Assembly (NCBI GenBank): GCA_018716305.1
Contig: DVKB01000032.1
Span: 204,085-268,084, forward strand
Reading direction: 5' to 3'
Length of the DNA stretch: 64,000 nucleotides
Source of the DNA: Candidatus Scatomonas merdigallinarum
GTDB taxonomy: Bacteria; Bacillota; Clostridia; Lachnospirales; Lachnospiraceae
Positions 26,728 through 34,542 of this stretch are shown here, piece after piece. Position numbers and translations under genes: made by a program. The notes under the pieces were generated by a model. The model searched no databases and was not told where the DNA came from. It saw only the letters and a list, made by a program, of their open reading frames with translations. The stretch's first letter is position 1. Each line of letters starts with the position of its first letter.

Positions 26728-27753
26728 ATGAATCATGGAGATATTTCGTCCAGCGCGGATTGCGTCGGCGTAGCAGTTGTGAATTATAAAATGCCTCGGC
26801 TTCATACAAAGGAAGAAATATTAAAAAACTGCCATAACATCAGCGATTATATCAAAGGCCTGAAAACCGGACTGCCGGGATTGGATCTTGTTATTTTTCC
26901 GGAGTACAGCACCCATGGAATCATGTATGATTTTAATGAAATGATGGAGTTGGCATGTACAGACGACGGAGAAGAGGTCGCAATTTTTAAGCAGGCATGT
27001 ATAGACAACAAGGTCTGGGGCGTATTTTCCCTGACAGGCGAGAGGCACGAAGAGCATCCGAAGAAGGTTCCGTACAATACGCTGATCCTTATAAACGACA
27101 AGGGAGAGATTGTTCAGAAGTACAGGAAAATGATACCGTGGACCCCTATTGAAGGATGGTATCCGGGAGACAGGACGTATGTTTCAGAAGGACCGAAAGG
27201 GCTTAAGATCAGCATGATTATCTGTGATGATGGGAATTATCCGGAAATCTGGCGTGATTGTGCCATGAGAGGCGCTGAACTGGTTATCAGATGTCAGGGA
27301 TATATGTATCCCGCAAATCAGCAGCAGGTTAATATCGTACCTGTAATGGCATGGTGCAACAATGTTTATGCCGCAGTCGCGAATGCGGCCGGGTACGACG
27401 GGGTATACTCCTATTTCGGCCATTCCTCTATCTGCGGTTTTGACGGCAGAGTGCTCGGGATGACAGGAGCAGAAGAAAACAGCTATCAGTACGCCCAGCT
27501 CTCCGTAAGCGCGATACGTGACGCAAGGGCAAACTGGCAGTCACAGAACCATCTTTACAAGCTTCTCCACAGAGGCTACACAGGAACGATCAATTCGAAA
27601 GAAGACAGATTCGGCGAACCCGAATGCCAGTTTGAATTCTACAGGAACTGGGTAAACGATCCGAAAGGAACGCAGAAAAAGGTGGAAGAGCTTACCCGCA
27701 GAATGCCGGGGGTAAAATACGCTCCCATTGACGGAATTCCGTACGAAGAGTAG
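26728..27753 (+). CDS. amiE: Aliphatic amidase
   Basis: A 341-residue nitrilase-superfamily enzyme that hydrolyses short aliphatic amides such as acetamide to acid and ammonia, cytoplasmic. Residues Glu59, Lys134, Glu142 and Cys166 fall at the positions of the Pseudomonas amidase active site, in [16 protein letters not shown] and [14 protein letters not shown]. The start (MNHGDISSS, after GAGGAG) also matches that family. It is the only + strand gene in this block, its codons and base composition are visibly more AT-rich than neighbours, and the protein is close to proteobacterial AmiE from memory. Acquisition by transfer is therefore likely. Function is secure; substrate range is not. Confidence 0.94.
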   Translation: MNHGDISSSADCVGVAVVNYKMPRLHTKEEILKNCHNISDYIKGLKTGLPGLDLVIFPEYSTHGIMYDFNEMMELACTDDGEEVAIFKQACIDNKVWGVFSLTGERHEEHPKKVPYNTLILINDKGEIVQKYRKMIPWTPIEGWYPGDRTYVSEGPKGLKISMIICDDGNYPEIWRDCAMRGAELVIRCQGYMYPANQQQVNIVPVMAWCNNVYAAVANAAGYDGVYSYFGHSSICGFDGRVLGMTGAEENSYQYAQLSVSAIRDARANWQSQNHLYKLLHRGYTGTINSKEDRFGEPECQFEFYRNWVNDPKGTQKKVEELTRRMPGVKYAPIDGIPYEE

Positions 27754-27823
27754 CAGGAAAGAAACCAGACAGAAGAACAGATAAAATTCTCACAAGGCAC
27801 ATTGCAAAAACATTTTTTCCCAT

Positions 27824-27896
27824 GGGGACCGCGGCGATTTTACGTGATATCGCCGCGGCCCCCAAAGCAGAAAAGCCGGCGTTTCGTCCGGCTTTT
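27824..27896 (+). terminator. Tandem hairpins after amiE
   Basis: A 15-bp GC-rich stem (27824-27838 with 27849-27863) is followed by AAAAGCCGG/CCGGCTTTT (27871-27879 with 27888-27896). The latter is a bidirectional terminator serving amiE and the convergent oxidoreductase gene. Confidence 0.82.
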
Positions 27897-27931
27897 CCCT
27901 TGCATATCTGCAGAGTTTTCTAAAACTATCC

Positions 27932-29101
27932 TTAAAAATCCACCGGCACAGGTTCGGGGCGCTCAAAGGTTGTGGTCATCTCCGCAAAACGATGTTCTTT
28001 CGCGGAGGTCAGGATCCCTTCCATAATTTCCAGAACATGCAGGGCCATATCTCCGCTGGCCCGGTTCCGGCGTCCCTCCCGAAGGGCCAGCGCCAGATCC
28101 ACCAGGCCGATGCCTCTGCTGTTTACACTCTGGAGTACCGAATTGTGTCCATGTTTTACCGGAATTTTTTCCCAGGGTGCCTGCATCTGTTCTTCCGACC
28201 TGGGGGATACCAGCCAGCGGCTGGTGCTTTCATCCCGGAGAAGCACCTCTCCCCCGAAATAATTGGGGCCGGCGCAGGGATCCGGCTCTGTAATCGTCAG
28301 GCAGGCCTTCGTCCCGTAAAGCTCCATTCTGGGCATCTCGGAATCCCAGACGTCAAAACTGAAGCAGGCGCTGATCAGCGCCCCGCACTGAAACTCCAGA
28401 TTGGCGATCACATGGGTCATGACCTCCGGATCTACCTCAATGGTTCTCCCGGTATAGGGGCCGGTATGCACGGTTCTTTCTTTCCGAGCCTGGCCCGCCA
28501 TGCCGGACACCCGGCGGACCGGTCCCAGCAGAGAGAGCAGAGCCGTCAGATAGTAAGGCCCCATATCCATCAGAGGGCCGGCTCCCTTCTGATAGTAGAA
28601 GGCCGGATTGGGATGGACGCCCTCCCAGCCGGGACACACCATGCAGGCAGTGCCTCCGATGATCTCTCCCAGCCTGCCGCTGTCCAGAAGACTGCGGTAG
28701 GTCTGCAGTCTGCCTCCCATAAAGGTGTCCGGCGCGCAGCCCACGTAAAGTCCTTTTTCTCTGGCCAGACTCATGATCTCCTGTCCTTCCGCAAAAGTGG
28801 ATGCCAGCGGCTTTTCTGAATATACATGCTTGCCCGCCTTAAGAGCCGCCAGGTTATAGGCATAATGAAAGGCAGGAACCGTCAGGTTCATAACAACGTC
28901 AATCTCCGGATCCGCGATCAGTTCCGCCCCGCTGGCGTAGGCCTTTTGAAAGCCGAATTCCCCGGCCTTTCTCCGGGCCTTTTCCAGGCTGGTGCAGGCG
29001 CAGCCGTAAAGTTCTACCACTTCCGGGTAATTCTTCAGATTATTCAGATAGACTGTGCTGATATCGCCCAGACCGATAACGCCTACTTTCAATGCTCCCA
29101 T
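27932..29101 (-). CDS. Gfo/Idh/MocA-family oxidoreductase
   Basis: A 389-residue NAD(P)-dependent sugar or polyol dehydrogenase-type protein. The Rossmann segment KVGVIGLGDIS is at 5-15 and the family signature EKPLA at 96-100; the C-terminal alpha/beta domain follows. ATG 29101 has GGAGGA upstream. It lies between rplL and the accessory block without sugar-transport neighbours, so the substrate cannot be inferred. Composition matches the chromosome, unlike adjacent amiE. Confidence 0.88.
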   Translation of the reverse strand: MGALKVGVIGLGDISTVYLNNLKNYPEVVELYGCACTSLEKARRKAGEFGFQKAYASGAELIADPEIDVVMNLTVPAFHYAYNLAALKAGKHVYSEKPLASTFAEGQEIMSLAREKGLYVGCAPDTFMGGRLQTYRSLLDSGRLGEIIGGTACMVCPGWEGVHPNPAFYYQKGAGPLMDMGPYYLTALLSLLGPVRRVSGMAGQARKERTVHTGPYTGRTIEVDPEVMTHVIANLEFQCGALISACFSFDVWDSEMPRMELYGTKACLTITEPDPCAGPNYFGGEVLLRDESTSRWLVSPRSEEQMQAPWEKIPVKHGHNSVLQSVNSRGIGLVDLALALREGRRNRASGDMALHVLEIMEGILTSAKEHRFAEMTTTFERPEPVPVDF

Positions 29102-29126
29102 AAAAAATTCTCCTCCTGAACTTTTG

Positions 29127-29170
29127 TAAAAGCCCGTACAGAAATACTGTCCTGCATTCCTGTACGGGCT
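29127..29170 (-). terminator. Terminator after rplL
   Basis: Minus-strand AGCCCGTACAG pairs with CTGTACGGGCT across an 18-nt loop, then TTTTAC. It separates the ribosomal-protein transcript from the oxidoreductase gene. Confidence 0.85.
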
Positions 29171-29200
29171 CTTTTTCAAATCTATATTCCGACTCGCGAA

Positions 29201-29581
29201 TTATTTCAGGGTAACTTTTGCTCCCTCAGCCTCCAGTTTGGTCTTCAGCTCGTCAGCCTCTGCCTTGGCAGCTGCCTCTTTGATTACCTTCGGAGCGTTG
29301 TCTACCATCTCTTTTGCCTCTTTCAGGCCCAGGCCGGTAGCTTCACGAACAACTTTGATAACTTTAACTTTGTTGGGTCCAACCTCAGTCAGCTCAACAT
29401 CAAACTCGGTCTTCTCCTCCTCAGCGGCTGCCTCGCCAGCTCCGCCGGCTGCTGCTACAACAACGCCTGCTGCTGCGGATACGCCGAACTCTTCCTCACA
29501 AGCTTTTACCAGCTCATTCAGTTCCAGTACAGATAACTCTTTGATAGCTTCGATAAACTCAGCGGTAGTTAACTTTGCCAT
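29201..29581 (-). CDS. rplL: 50S ribosomal protein L7/L12
   Basis: 126 residues: N-terminal dimerisation helices ([21 protein letters not shown]), the Ala/Gly-rich hinge (about 38-55) and the C-terminal factor-binding domain ([21 protein letters not shown]). It forms the stalk with L10. ATG 29581 follows GGAGG. It follows rplJ after 71 bp. Confidence 0.98.
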   Translation of the reverse strand: MAKLTTAEFIEAIKELSVLELNELVKACEEEFGVSAAAGVVVAAAGGAGEAAAEEEKTEFDVELTEVGPNKVKVIKVVREATGLGLKEAKEMVDNAPKVIKEAAAKAEADELKTKLEAEGAKVTLK

Positions 29582-29652
29582 TGTAAATTCCTCCATTTTT
29601 CATTCTTATTTTTCAATCTTATGTTGCCTGTATTCAGGCGGCTGGGGACAGA

Positions 29653-30159
29653 TTATTCTGCCGCAGCGCTCTCGCCGCCGTTGGCCTCAGCGATCTGCTT
29701 AAGCACACGGGCGAAGTTGGCGATGGGAGACTGGATGCTTCCAAGCAGCTTGCCCAGCAGTTCCTCTCTGGACGGGATCGCGGACAGGGCCTGTACGCCT
29801 GCGGCGTCATAATAATTGCCTTCCACAACGCCGGCTACCAGTTCCAGCTTCGGATTCTTTTTCGCGAACGCAGCCAGAACTCTGGCGGGAGCTGTGGCGT
29901 CATCTTTAGAAACAGCCAGAGCGTTGGTTCCTTCCAGATGTTTGCAGAGCTCTTCGCAGGGAGTTCCCTGGAACGCGAAATTCATCATCGTGTTTTTGTA
30001 GACTTTGTAAGCGATTCCGGCTTCTCTCAGGGTTCTGCGCAGTTCCGTATCCTGTGCTACGGTCAGGCCGCTGTAGTTTACCAGAACAACTCCGTCGGCG
30101 TCGGCGATCACGTTAGAAATCTCGTCGATTACCGGCTTCTTCAGTTCTACTTTTGCCAT
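29653..30159 (-). CDS. rplJ: 50S ribosomal protein L10
   Basis: 168 residues; starts MAKVELKKPVIDEISNVI and carries the YSGLTVAQDTELRRTLREAG segment typical of L10, with C-terminal helices that bind L7/L12. AAGGAGGTG precedes ATG 30159. Under its own promoter with an L10-binding leader, the usual autogenous control. Confidence 0.98.
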   Translation of the reverse strand: MAKVELKKPVIDEISNVIADADGVVLVNYSGLTVAQDTELRRTLREAGIAYKVYKNTMMNFAFQGTPCEELCKHLEGTNALAVSKDDATAPARVLAAFAKKNPKLELVAGVVEGNYYDAAGVQALSAIPSREELLGKLLGSIQSPIANFARVLKQIAEANGGESAAAE

Positions 30160-30197
30160 GAATGGTGCACCTCCTTGTAGTATTTGTGTACACGCGC

Positions 30198-30229
30198 AAA
30201 AAATCCCGCTCCGCCGAAACGGAACAGGA
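30198..30229 (-). terminator. Attenuator terminator in the rplJ leader
   Basis: Minus-strand TCCTGTTCCG pairs imperfectly with CGGAGCGGGA around a short loop, then six T. It follows the L10-binding structure, so ligand-bound leader RNA probably favours termination. Confidence 0.75.
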
Positions 30230-30234
30230 CACGA

Positions 30235-30320
30235 AATTCTCAAAACAAAGAATGTTCATCCTCGGCAGGCGTTGACTCCTTACGCCTTGCGGCACCTGCT
30301 GTCTTCGGCGTGATACAGGA
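30235..30320 (-). promoter_or_regulatory. L10 (rplJL) leader RNA
   Basis: The minus strand reads CCGAAGACAGCAGGTGCCGC, then AAGGCGTAAGGAGTC, then CGCCTGCCGAGGATGAAC. This is the conserved L10-binding leader with its kink-turn and AGGAG-type loop. It lies between the rplJ promoter and the attenuator. Confidence 0.9.
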
Positions 30321-30323
30321 GGT

Positions 30324-30352
30324 ATGATAGCACGCCGGGAGCGGTTTGTCAA
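30324..30352 (-). promoter_or_regulatory. Promoter of rplJL
   Basis: Minus-strand TTGACA (30347-30352), 17-bp spacer, TATCAT (30324-30329). Confidence 0.88.
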
Positions 30353-30354
30353 TC

Positions 30355-30403
30355 ATTATTTTTCCAGGGCAGGCGCCTATATTATTTTTCCAGGGCAGGC
30401 GCC
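30355..30403 (+). repeat. Two-copy direct repeat upstream of the rplJ promoter
   Basis: The 23-bp unit ATTATTTTTCCAGGGCAGGC plus GCC occurs at 30355-30377 and 30381-30403, period 26 bp. Each copy ends in the near-palindromic GGCAGGCGCC. It lies between the rplA terminator and the rplJ promoter. Confidence 0.9.
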
Positions 30404-30438
30404 AATGGTTACTTCACAGCAACGCCAAATGACCATAC

Positions 30439-30481
30439 AAAAAACTGCCGGGATCCCATCCGCGGGTTCCGGCAGTTTTTT
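30439..30481 (-). terminator. Terminator after rplA
   Basis: AAAAAACTGCCGGGATCCC pairs with CGGGTTCCGGCAGTTTTTT (one mismatch). It is strong and bidirectional, and ends the rplKA transcript before the separate rplJL promoter. Confidence 0.92.
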
Positions 30482-30496
30482 GCTTTTTATTCTTAT

Positions 30497-31189
30497 TTAT
30501 GCAAGCTTAACCGGGTTGATCTTCACGCCGGGTCCCATGGTGGGAGCCATGGTCACGCTCCGCAGGAACTGGCCTTTGACAGCGGAAGGTCTTGCCTTGT
30601 TAATTGCACCGATCAGCGTCTGGAAGTTGTCCGCTAACTGCTCCTCTGTGAAGGAAGCTTTTCCGATTGGCACGTGAATGATATTGGTCTTGTCGAGACG
30701 GTACTCAACTTTACCGGCTTTGATATCGGCAATGGCTTTGGTCACGTCCATGGTAACCGTTCCGGATTTCGGGTTGGGCATCAGGCCTTTGGGTCCCAGG
30801 ATACGTCCCAGACGTCCCACAACGCCCATCATGTCCGGGGTAGCTACAACCACGTCAAAATCCAGCCATCCTTCATTCTGGATCCTGGGGATCAGCTCCT
30901 CTGCTCCTACGAAATCCGCTCCGGCAGCCTCAGCCTCATCTGCTTTTGCTCCCTTGGCGAATACCAGAACCCGGACGGTTTTGCCGGTTCCGTGAGGCAG
31001 AACTACAGCGCCGCGGATCTGCTGATCCGCATGACGTCCGTCGCAGCCTGTACGGATGTGAACTTCGATGGTCTCATCAAATTTAGCCACTGCCAGTTTC
31101 TTTACGAGGGCCACAGCCTCTTCGGGGTCGTAAAGATTAGCGCGGTCTACTGCTTTTGCAGCTTCAACATATTTCTTACCATGTTTCAT
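30497..31189 (-). CDS. rplA: 50S ribosomal protein L1
   Basis: 230 residues, starting [12 protein letters not shown], with [19 protein letters not shown], the [21 protein letters not shown] signature and the end [13 protein letters not shown]. Binds 23S rRNA at the L1 stalk and is a translational repressor of its own operon in many bacteria. AGGAGG precedes ATG 31189. An L1-type hairpin sits just upstream. Confidence 0.98.
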   Translation of the reverse strand: MKHGKKYVEAAKAVDRANLYDPEEAVALVKKLAVAKFDETIEVHIRTGCDGRHADQQIRGAVVLPHGTGKTVRVLVFAKGAKADEAEAAGADFVGAEELIPRIQNEGWLDFDVVVATPDMMGVVGRLGRILGPKGLMPNPKSGTVTMDVTKAIADIKAGKVEYRLDKTNIIHVPIGKASFTEEQLADNFQTLIGAINKARPSAVKGQFLRSVTMAPTMGPGVKINPVKLA

Positions 31190-31207
31190 TTCTAATATAA
31201 CCTCCTA

Positions 31208-31235
31208 GTGGTAATTGCGGGATCTTCCCTCCCAC
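31208..31235 (-). promoter_or_regulatory. L1-binding-type leader hairpin upstream of rplA
   Basis: The minus strand reads GTGG-GAGGGA-AGA-TCCC-GCAATTA-CCAC: an outer stem GTGG/CCAC, an inner stem GGGA/TCCC and an asymmetric internal loop, ending directly before the AGGAGG. The same element occurs upstream of rplK. Confidence 0.7.
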
Positions 31236-31274
31236 GGTTCGTTTCAAGCCCTGCGGCTTATAAGCTGTTTCGGC

Positions 31275-31700
31275 TTAGTCCTCTACAACGATTCCCATAC
31301 TTCTGGCGGTGCCGGCGATCATGCTCATGGCCGCCTCAACGGAAGCAGCGTTCAGATCGGGCATCTTCATCTCAGCGATCTCACGGACTTTGTCCTTGGA
31401 GATAGTTGCCACCTTGTTCTTGTTGGGAACACCGGAACCGGATTTAATATTGCAGGCTTTCTTCAGAAGCACTGCTGCCGGCGGGGTTTTGGTTATAAAG
31501 CTGAAACTTCTGTCTGCGTATACAGTGATCACTACGGGGATGATCAGATCACCCTTGTCAGCAGTTCTGGCATTGAACTCTTTGGTGAACTGTACAATGT
31601 TTACGCCGTGCTGTCCCAGAGCAGGACCAACAGGCGGAGCCGGTGTTGCCTTTCCGGCAGGAATCTGTAATTTGATGTAACCTGTAACTTTCTTTGCCAT
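31275..31700 (-). CDS. rplK: 50S ribosomal protein L11
   Basis: 141 residues: [35 protein letters not shown] and the C-terminal rRNA-binding domain ([22 protein letters not shown]). ATG 31700 follows GGAGGTG; an in-frame GTG at 31709 overlaps the ribosome site and is not used. Confidence 0.98.
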   Translation of the reverse strand: MAKKVTGYIKLQIPAGKATPAPPVGPALGQHGVNIVQFTKEFNARTADKGDLIIPVVITVYADRSFSFITKTPPAAVLLKKACNIKSGSGVPNKNKVATISKDKVREIAEMKMPDLNAASVEAAMSMIAGTARSMGIVVED

Positions 31701-31722
31701 TTTTGGCACCTCCTAATAAAAT

Positions 31723-31750
31723 GTGGTAATTGCGGGGATTTCCCTCCCAC
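31723..31750 (-). promoter_or_regulatory. L1-binding-type leader hairpin upstream of rplK
   Basis: Minus strand GTGG-GAGGGA-AA-TCCC-CGCAATTA-CCAC, the same length (28 nt) and layout as the copy before rplA. Suggests L1 represses both cistrons. Confidence 0.7.
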
Positions 31751-31757
31751 AGGCCGG

Positions 31758-32282
31758 TCAGCCGACCTTTTTGACTTCTGAAAAGCTGATTTCCACAGGG
31801 GTCTCCCGGCCGAAAAGCTCCACGTTGATGGTGACCACCTGTTTTGTCTTGTTGATGTTCTGGATGACTCCGGCTGTGTCCTTCCAGGCTCCGCCTGTGA
31901 CGACCACGGAATCTCCCACTTCCAGGTCTACCTCGACCCTTCTGCTCTCTCCCTGGATTCCCAGAGGCAGCATCTCCTCGGGAGTCAGGGGCACCGGTTT
32001 GGATCCCGGTCCCACGAATCCGGTAACGCCGCGGGTATTTCTGACCACATACCAGGTGTCGTCATTCATAACCATGTTCAGAAGAACATAACCGGGGAAC
32101 AGCTTGCGCTGCACCTGCTTCTTGGTTCCGTTCTTAACCTCCACCACATCTTCCATGGGGACGCGGACTTCCAGAATCTGGTCTTCGAGATGTCTGTTCT
32201 CAATCGTCTTCTCGATATTGGCTTTGACTTTGTTTTCATAGCCCGAATAGGTGTGGACTACATACCATTTTGCTTCTGACAT
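31758..32282 (-). CDS. nusG: Transcription termination/antitermination protein NusG
   Basis: 174 residues: NGN domain (KWYVVHTYSGYENKV, FPGYVLLNM, WYVVRNTRGVTGFVG) and a C-terminal KOW domain (VGDSVVVTGGAWKDTAGVIQ). Couples RNA polymerase to Rho or the ribosome. It lies 15 bp after secE. Confidence 0.97.
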   Translation of the reverse strand: MSEAKWYVVHTYSGYENKVKANIEKTIENRHLEDQILEVRVPMEDVVEVKNGTKKQVQRKLFPGYVLLNMVMNDDTWYVVRNTRGVTGFVGPGSKPVPLTPEEMLPLGIQGESRRVEVDLEVGDSVVVTGGAWKDTAGVIQNINKTKQVVTINVELFGRETPVEISFSEVKKVG

Positions 32283-32298
32283 CGAATCACCCTATCCC

Positions 32299-32538
32299 TT
32301 ACCTGATTATCCATTCAATGGCCTGCAGCGCGACGCTGTCCACCAGCGTAATCAGGATGCAGAACACAACAGAAATCGCGATCACAGCGATCGCCTGCTT
32401 GCCAAGTGTCTTCCGGTCCGTCCAGATGATTTTCTTGAACTCTGTCTTCAGACCCTTGAACCAGCTTTTCTTTTCTTTCCGTTCTTTTTTGTTCTTCTTG
32501 TCGGCCTTTCCGGAGTCTTTTACTACTTCGTCTGCCAT
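32299..32538 (-). CDS. secE: Protein translocase subunit SecE
   Basis: 79 residues. A lysine-rich cytoplasmic N-terminus is followed by the SecE motif WFKGLKTEFKKIIWTDRKTL and one membrane helix (AIAVIAISVVFCILITLVDS). ATG 32538 follows GAGGTG. Its place between rpmG and nusG is the usual bacterial order. Confidence 0.96.
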   Translation of the reverse strand: MADEVVKDSGKADKKNKKERKEKKSWFKGLKTEFKKIIWTDRKTLGKQAIAVIAISVVFCILITLVDSVALQAIEWIIR

Positions 32539-32556
32539 CTTCTCACCTCGCACCCA

Positions 32557-32706
32557 TTACTTGGTCTCTTTGTGTAACGTGTGTTTTCTGCAGAACTTAC
32601 AGTACTTGCTGGTCTCCATCCGGTCGGGATGGTTCTTTTTCTCTTTTGTCATGTTGTAGTTCCGCTGTTTACATTCTGTACATGCCAATGTAATCTTTAC
32701 GCGCAC
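32557..32706 (-). CDS. rpmG: 50S ribosomal protein L33 (GTG start)
   Basis: 49 residues, [16 protein letters not shown], then [16 protein letters not shown], with the four cysteines of the zinc-binding L33 form. The start is GTG at 32706, preceded by GGAGGTGG; the upstream open frame has no homology. Confidence 0.95.
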   Translation of the reverse strand: MRVKITLACTECKQRNYNMTKEKKNHPDRMETSKYCKFCRKHTLHKETK

Positions 32707-32804
32707 GACTTCCACCTCCACTGTGTATTTGCGTATTACGACGGCCTTTTCCCATAACAGAAATGCCTGGGACCCAGCGCATGCCATTCGCTGTTTTCAG
32801 GCAT

Positions 32805-32857
32805 AAAAAAAAGACCTACTTCCATGTCGCTCACTAACTATATCATGAAGCAGGTCT
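32805..32857 (-). terminator. Terminator of the AlkD-like gene
   Basis: Minus-strand AGACCTGCTTC pairs with GAAGTAGGTCT (one mismatch), followed by a run of eight or nine T. The 5' arm lies inside the spacer of the rpmG promoter and the loop contains its -10 and start point. Confidence 0.85.
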
Positions 32858-32865
32858 TCTGTCAA
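32837..32865 (-). promoter_or_regulatory. Promoter of rpmG-secE-nusG-rplKA
   Basis: Minus-strand TTGACA (32860-32865), 17-bp spacer, TATAGT (32837-32842). The -35 overlaps the end of the upstream gene and the -10 lies within the loop of that gene's terminator. Confidence 0.88.
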
Positions 32866-32870
32866 GGTTT

Positions 32871-33548
32871 TCATTTGATCCTCAGGGCGCGCAGACAGGT
32901 TTTCTGTTCTTCCGAAATTCTCCGGCTCTCCAGGGCTTTCTGAATGGTCTTGTTGTGGGTCCAGGGATCCAGGCGCCGCTCCTGAAGGTACGGCAGAGCC
33001 GCCCCGTACTGCTTTGCCAGTGCTGTGGCGAAATACCAGGCCGTCATCATATTGACATAATATTCTTCTGACCGCAGGGAAGCCGCCAGTTCCAGATACT
33101 CCGGCCGGAAAGCCTCATCCAGATAGAACCTCATGAGCATTCCCAGCCCGAAGCGCACGGTATAAGTCTCACCGGAAGCGATCCACACGCGGATCTTTTC
33201 CAGCAGCTCCGGCAGATGTTTTCCGAAGACTTTCGGACACACCATGTCGCAGGTGGCCCAGTTGTTTATATACGGCAGAAAGTTTTCCACATACTCCATG
33301 GCCTGACCGTAGTCCTTCACTGTTTCCAGCAGGAATCCGTGAAGATTGTTTTCCTCGTAATACCGATGAGGAAGCAGTTTCAGAAACTCCCGGGATTCCG
33401 GGGTTTTCGCGTATTCCTTTGCCAGCCTCCGCAGTTCAGGCGTCCGCACGCCGATCACTGTCTCGGGGTCCACTGTGGGCATCAGTTTCGCCTGAAAATC
33501 CCGGTATTTCAGATCCTGCAGGGCAAACAGCGTTTTCAGTATTTCCAC
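32871..33548 (-). CDS. DNA alkylation repair (AlkD-like) protein
   Basis: 225 residues, all helical, of the AlkD/HEAT-repeat DNA glycosylase family that removes bulky or cationic alkylated bases. Recognisable segments are IGVRTPELRRLAKEYAK, NNWATCDMVCPKVF and VNMMTAWYFATAL. The conserved W..CD element is present, consistent with activity. GAGGAG lies before ATG 33548, which is 16 bp downstream of the YitT-family gene, so they may share a transcript. Confidence 0.88.
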   Translation of the reverse strand: MEILKTLFALQDLKYRDFQAKLMPTVDPETVIGVRTPELRRLAKEYAKTPESREFLKLLPHRYYEENNLHGFLLETVKDYGQAMEYVENFLPYINNWATCDMVCPKVFGKHLPELLEKIRVWIASGETYTVRFGLGMLMRFYLDEAFRPEYLELAASLRSEEYYVNMMTAWYFATALAKQYGAALPYLQERRLDPWTHNKTIQKALESRRISEEQKTCLRALRIK

Positions 33549-33564
33549 GTTTTTCTCCTCTCTG

Positions 33565-34410
33565 TCAGTCTTTATAGATGAACCGGCCGTCCAGCTCTGT
33601 GGTCTTGACGATATTGATAAAGGCAGCCGGATCCGTCCGGCGGATAGACCGCACCAGGCTTTTGACCTCCTGTCCGGAAACCACCGAATAGATCATCTTT
33701 TTCTCCTGGTTGGTGTAGCAGCCGGTGCCGTCCAGCACCGTGGCGCTGTGGTTCGTCTGCTCCATAATCACCTGATAGATCTTTTCATACTGTTGGCTGA
33801 TAATAAACAGCGTGGCCTTCTGGTATTTCCGGTACAGCAGGTGAATCACCTGTGTGGAAGCGTACTGGAAAATGATGGAATACAGGGCTTTATCCCAGCC
33901 GAACAGCAGGCCCGCCGCCGCCAGGATCACGCAGTTGGCGGCCAAAGTAATGTTCCAGGGATCCCGGTTCAGCCGGTGTCCGTAGACATTGGCCAGAATA
34001 TCCAGACCTCCGGTGGATCCGCCGGCCAGCATGGCCATGCTGATGCAGACTCCGTTGATAATTCCTCCGAAAACACTTCCCAGCAGCACATCGCTGGTCA
34101 CCGCGAAGGCCGGAATGATGTCGGTGAGAAGACCGCAGAGCCCTACGCTTAAGCAGGTGTAAATGATAAAACGTTTTCCCAGATCCCGGAAGCTGACCAT
34201 CAGAGCCAGAATATTTAAGGGATAGCTGACCAGTGAAAAGGCCAGGCTCACATGCCAGAAGGAATCCCCCACCCGCTGGACCAGCAGGGCAATGCCGTTG
34301 AATCCTCCCGGATACAATCCTACCGCGTTGACAAAGGTGTTGATGTTAAAAGCCATGCAAATCGCTGAAACCGTCACCATAACGGCCGCCTTGGCTTCCC
34401 GTTTCCACAT
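33565..34410 (-). CDS. YitT-family membrane protein
   Basis: 281 residues: five or so N-terminal membrane helices with the family motif AGGSTGGLDILA, then a cytoplasmic DUF2179-type domain (TVLDGTGCYTNQEKKMIYSVV). Function of the family is unknown. ATG 34410 has GGAGG upstream; the open frame from 34494 runs through the promoter. A TGG-TATACT extended -10 lies at 34451-34459 on the minus strand. Confidence 0.88.
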   Translation of the reverse strand: MWKREAKAAVMVTVSAICMAFNINTFVNAVGLYPGGFNGIALLVQRVGDSFWHVSLAFSLVSYPLNILALMVSFRDLGKRFIIYTCLSVGLCGLLTDIIPAFAVTSDVLLGSVFGGIINGVCISMAMLAGGSTGGLDILANVYGHRLNRDPWNITLAANCVILAAAGLLFGWDKALYSIIFQYASTQVIHLLYRKYQKATLFIISQQYEKIYQVIMEQTNHSATVLDGTGCYTNQEKKMIYSVVSGQEVKSLVRSIRRTDPAAFINIVKTTELDGRFIYKD

Positions 34411-34450
34411 AGGCAGATCCTCCTTCCCTGAAGCCGATTGCTCTACAGAA

Positions 34451-34459
34451 AGTATACCA
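34451..34459 (-). promoter_or_regulatory. Extended -10 promoter of the YitT/AlkD genes
   Basis: Minus-strand TG-G-TATACT with the -10 at 34451-34456 and no clear -35, about 40 bp before the start codon. Confidence 0.55.
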
Positions 34460-34542
34460 TAAACCGCTCCGTTCCGCCAGAAAGACCTCCACAAAAAAGG
34501 AGCCGCATCCCACAGCTCCTTTTCTCAGAGGTTACTTGTTTT

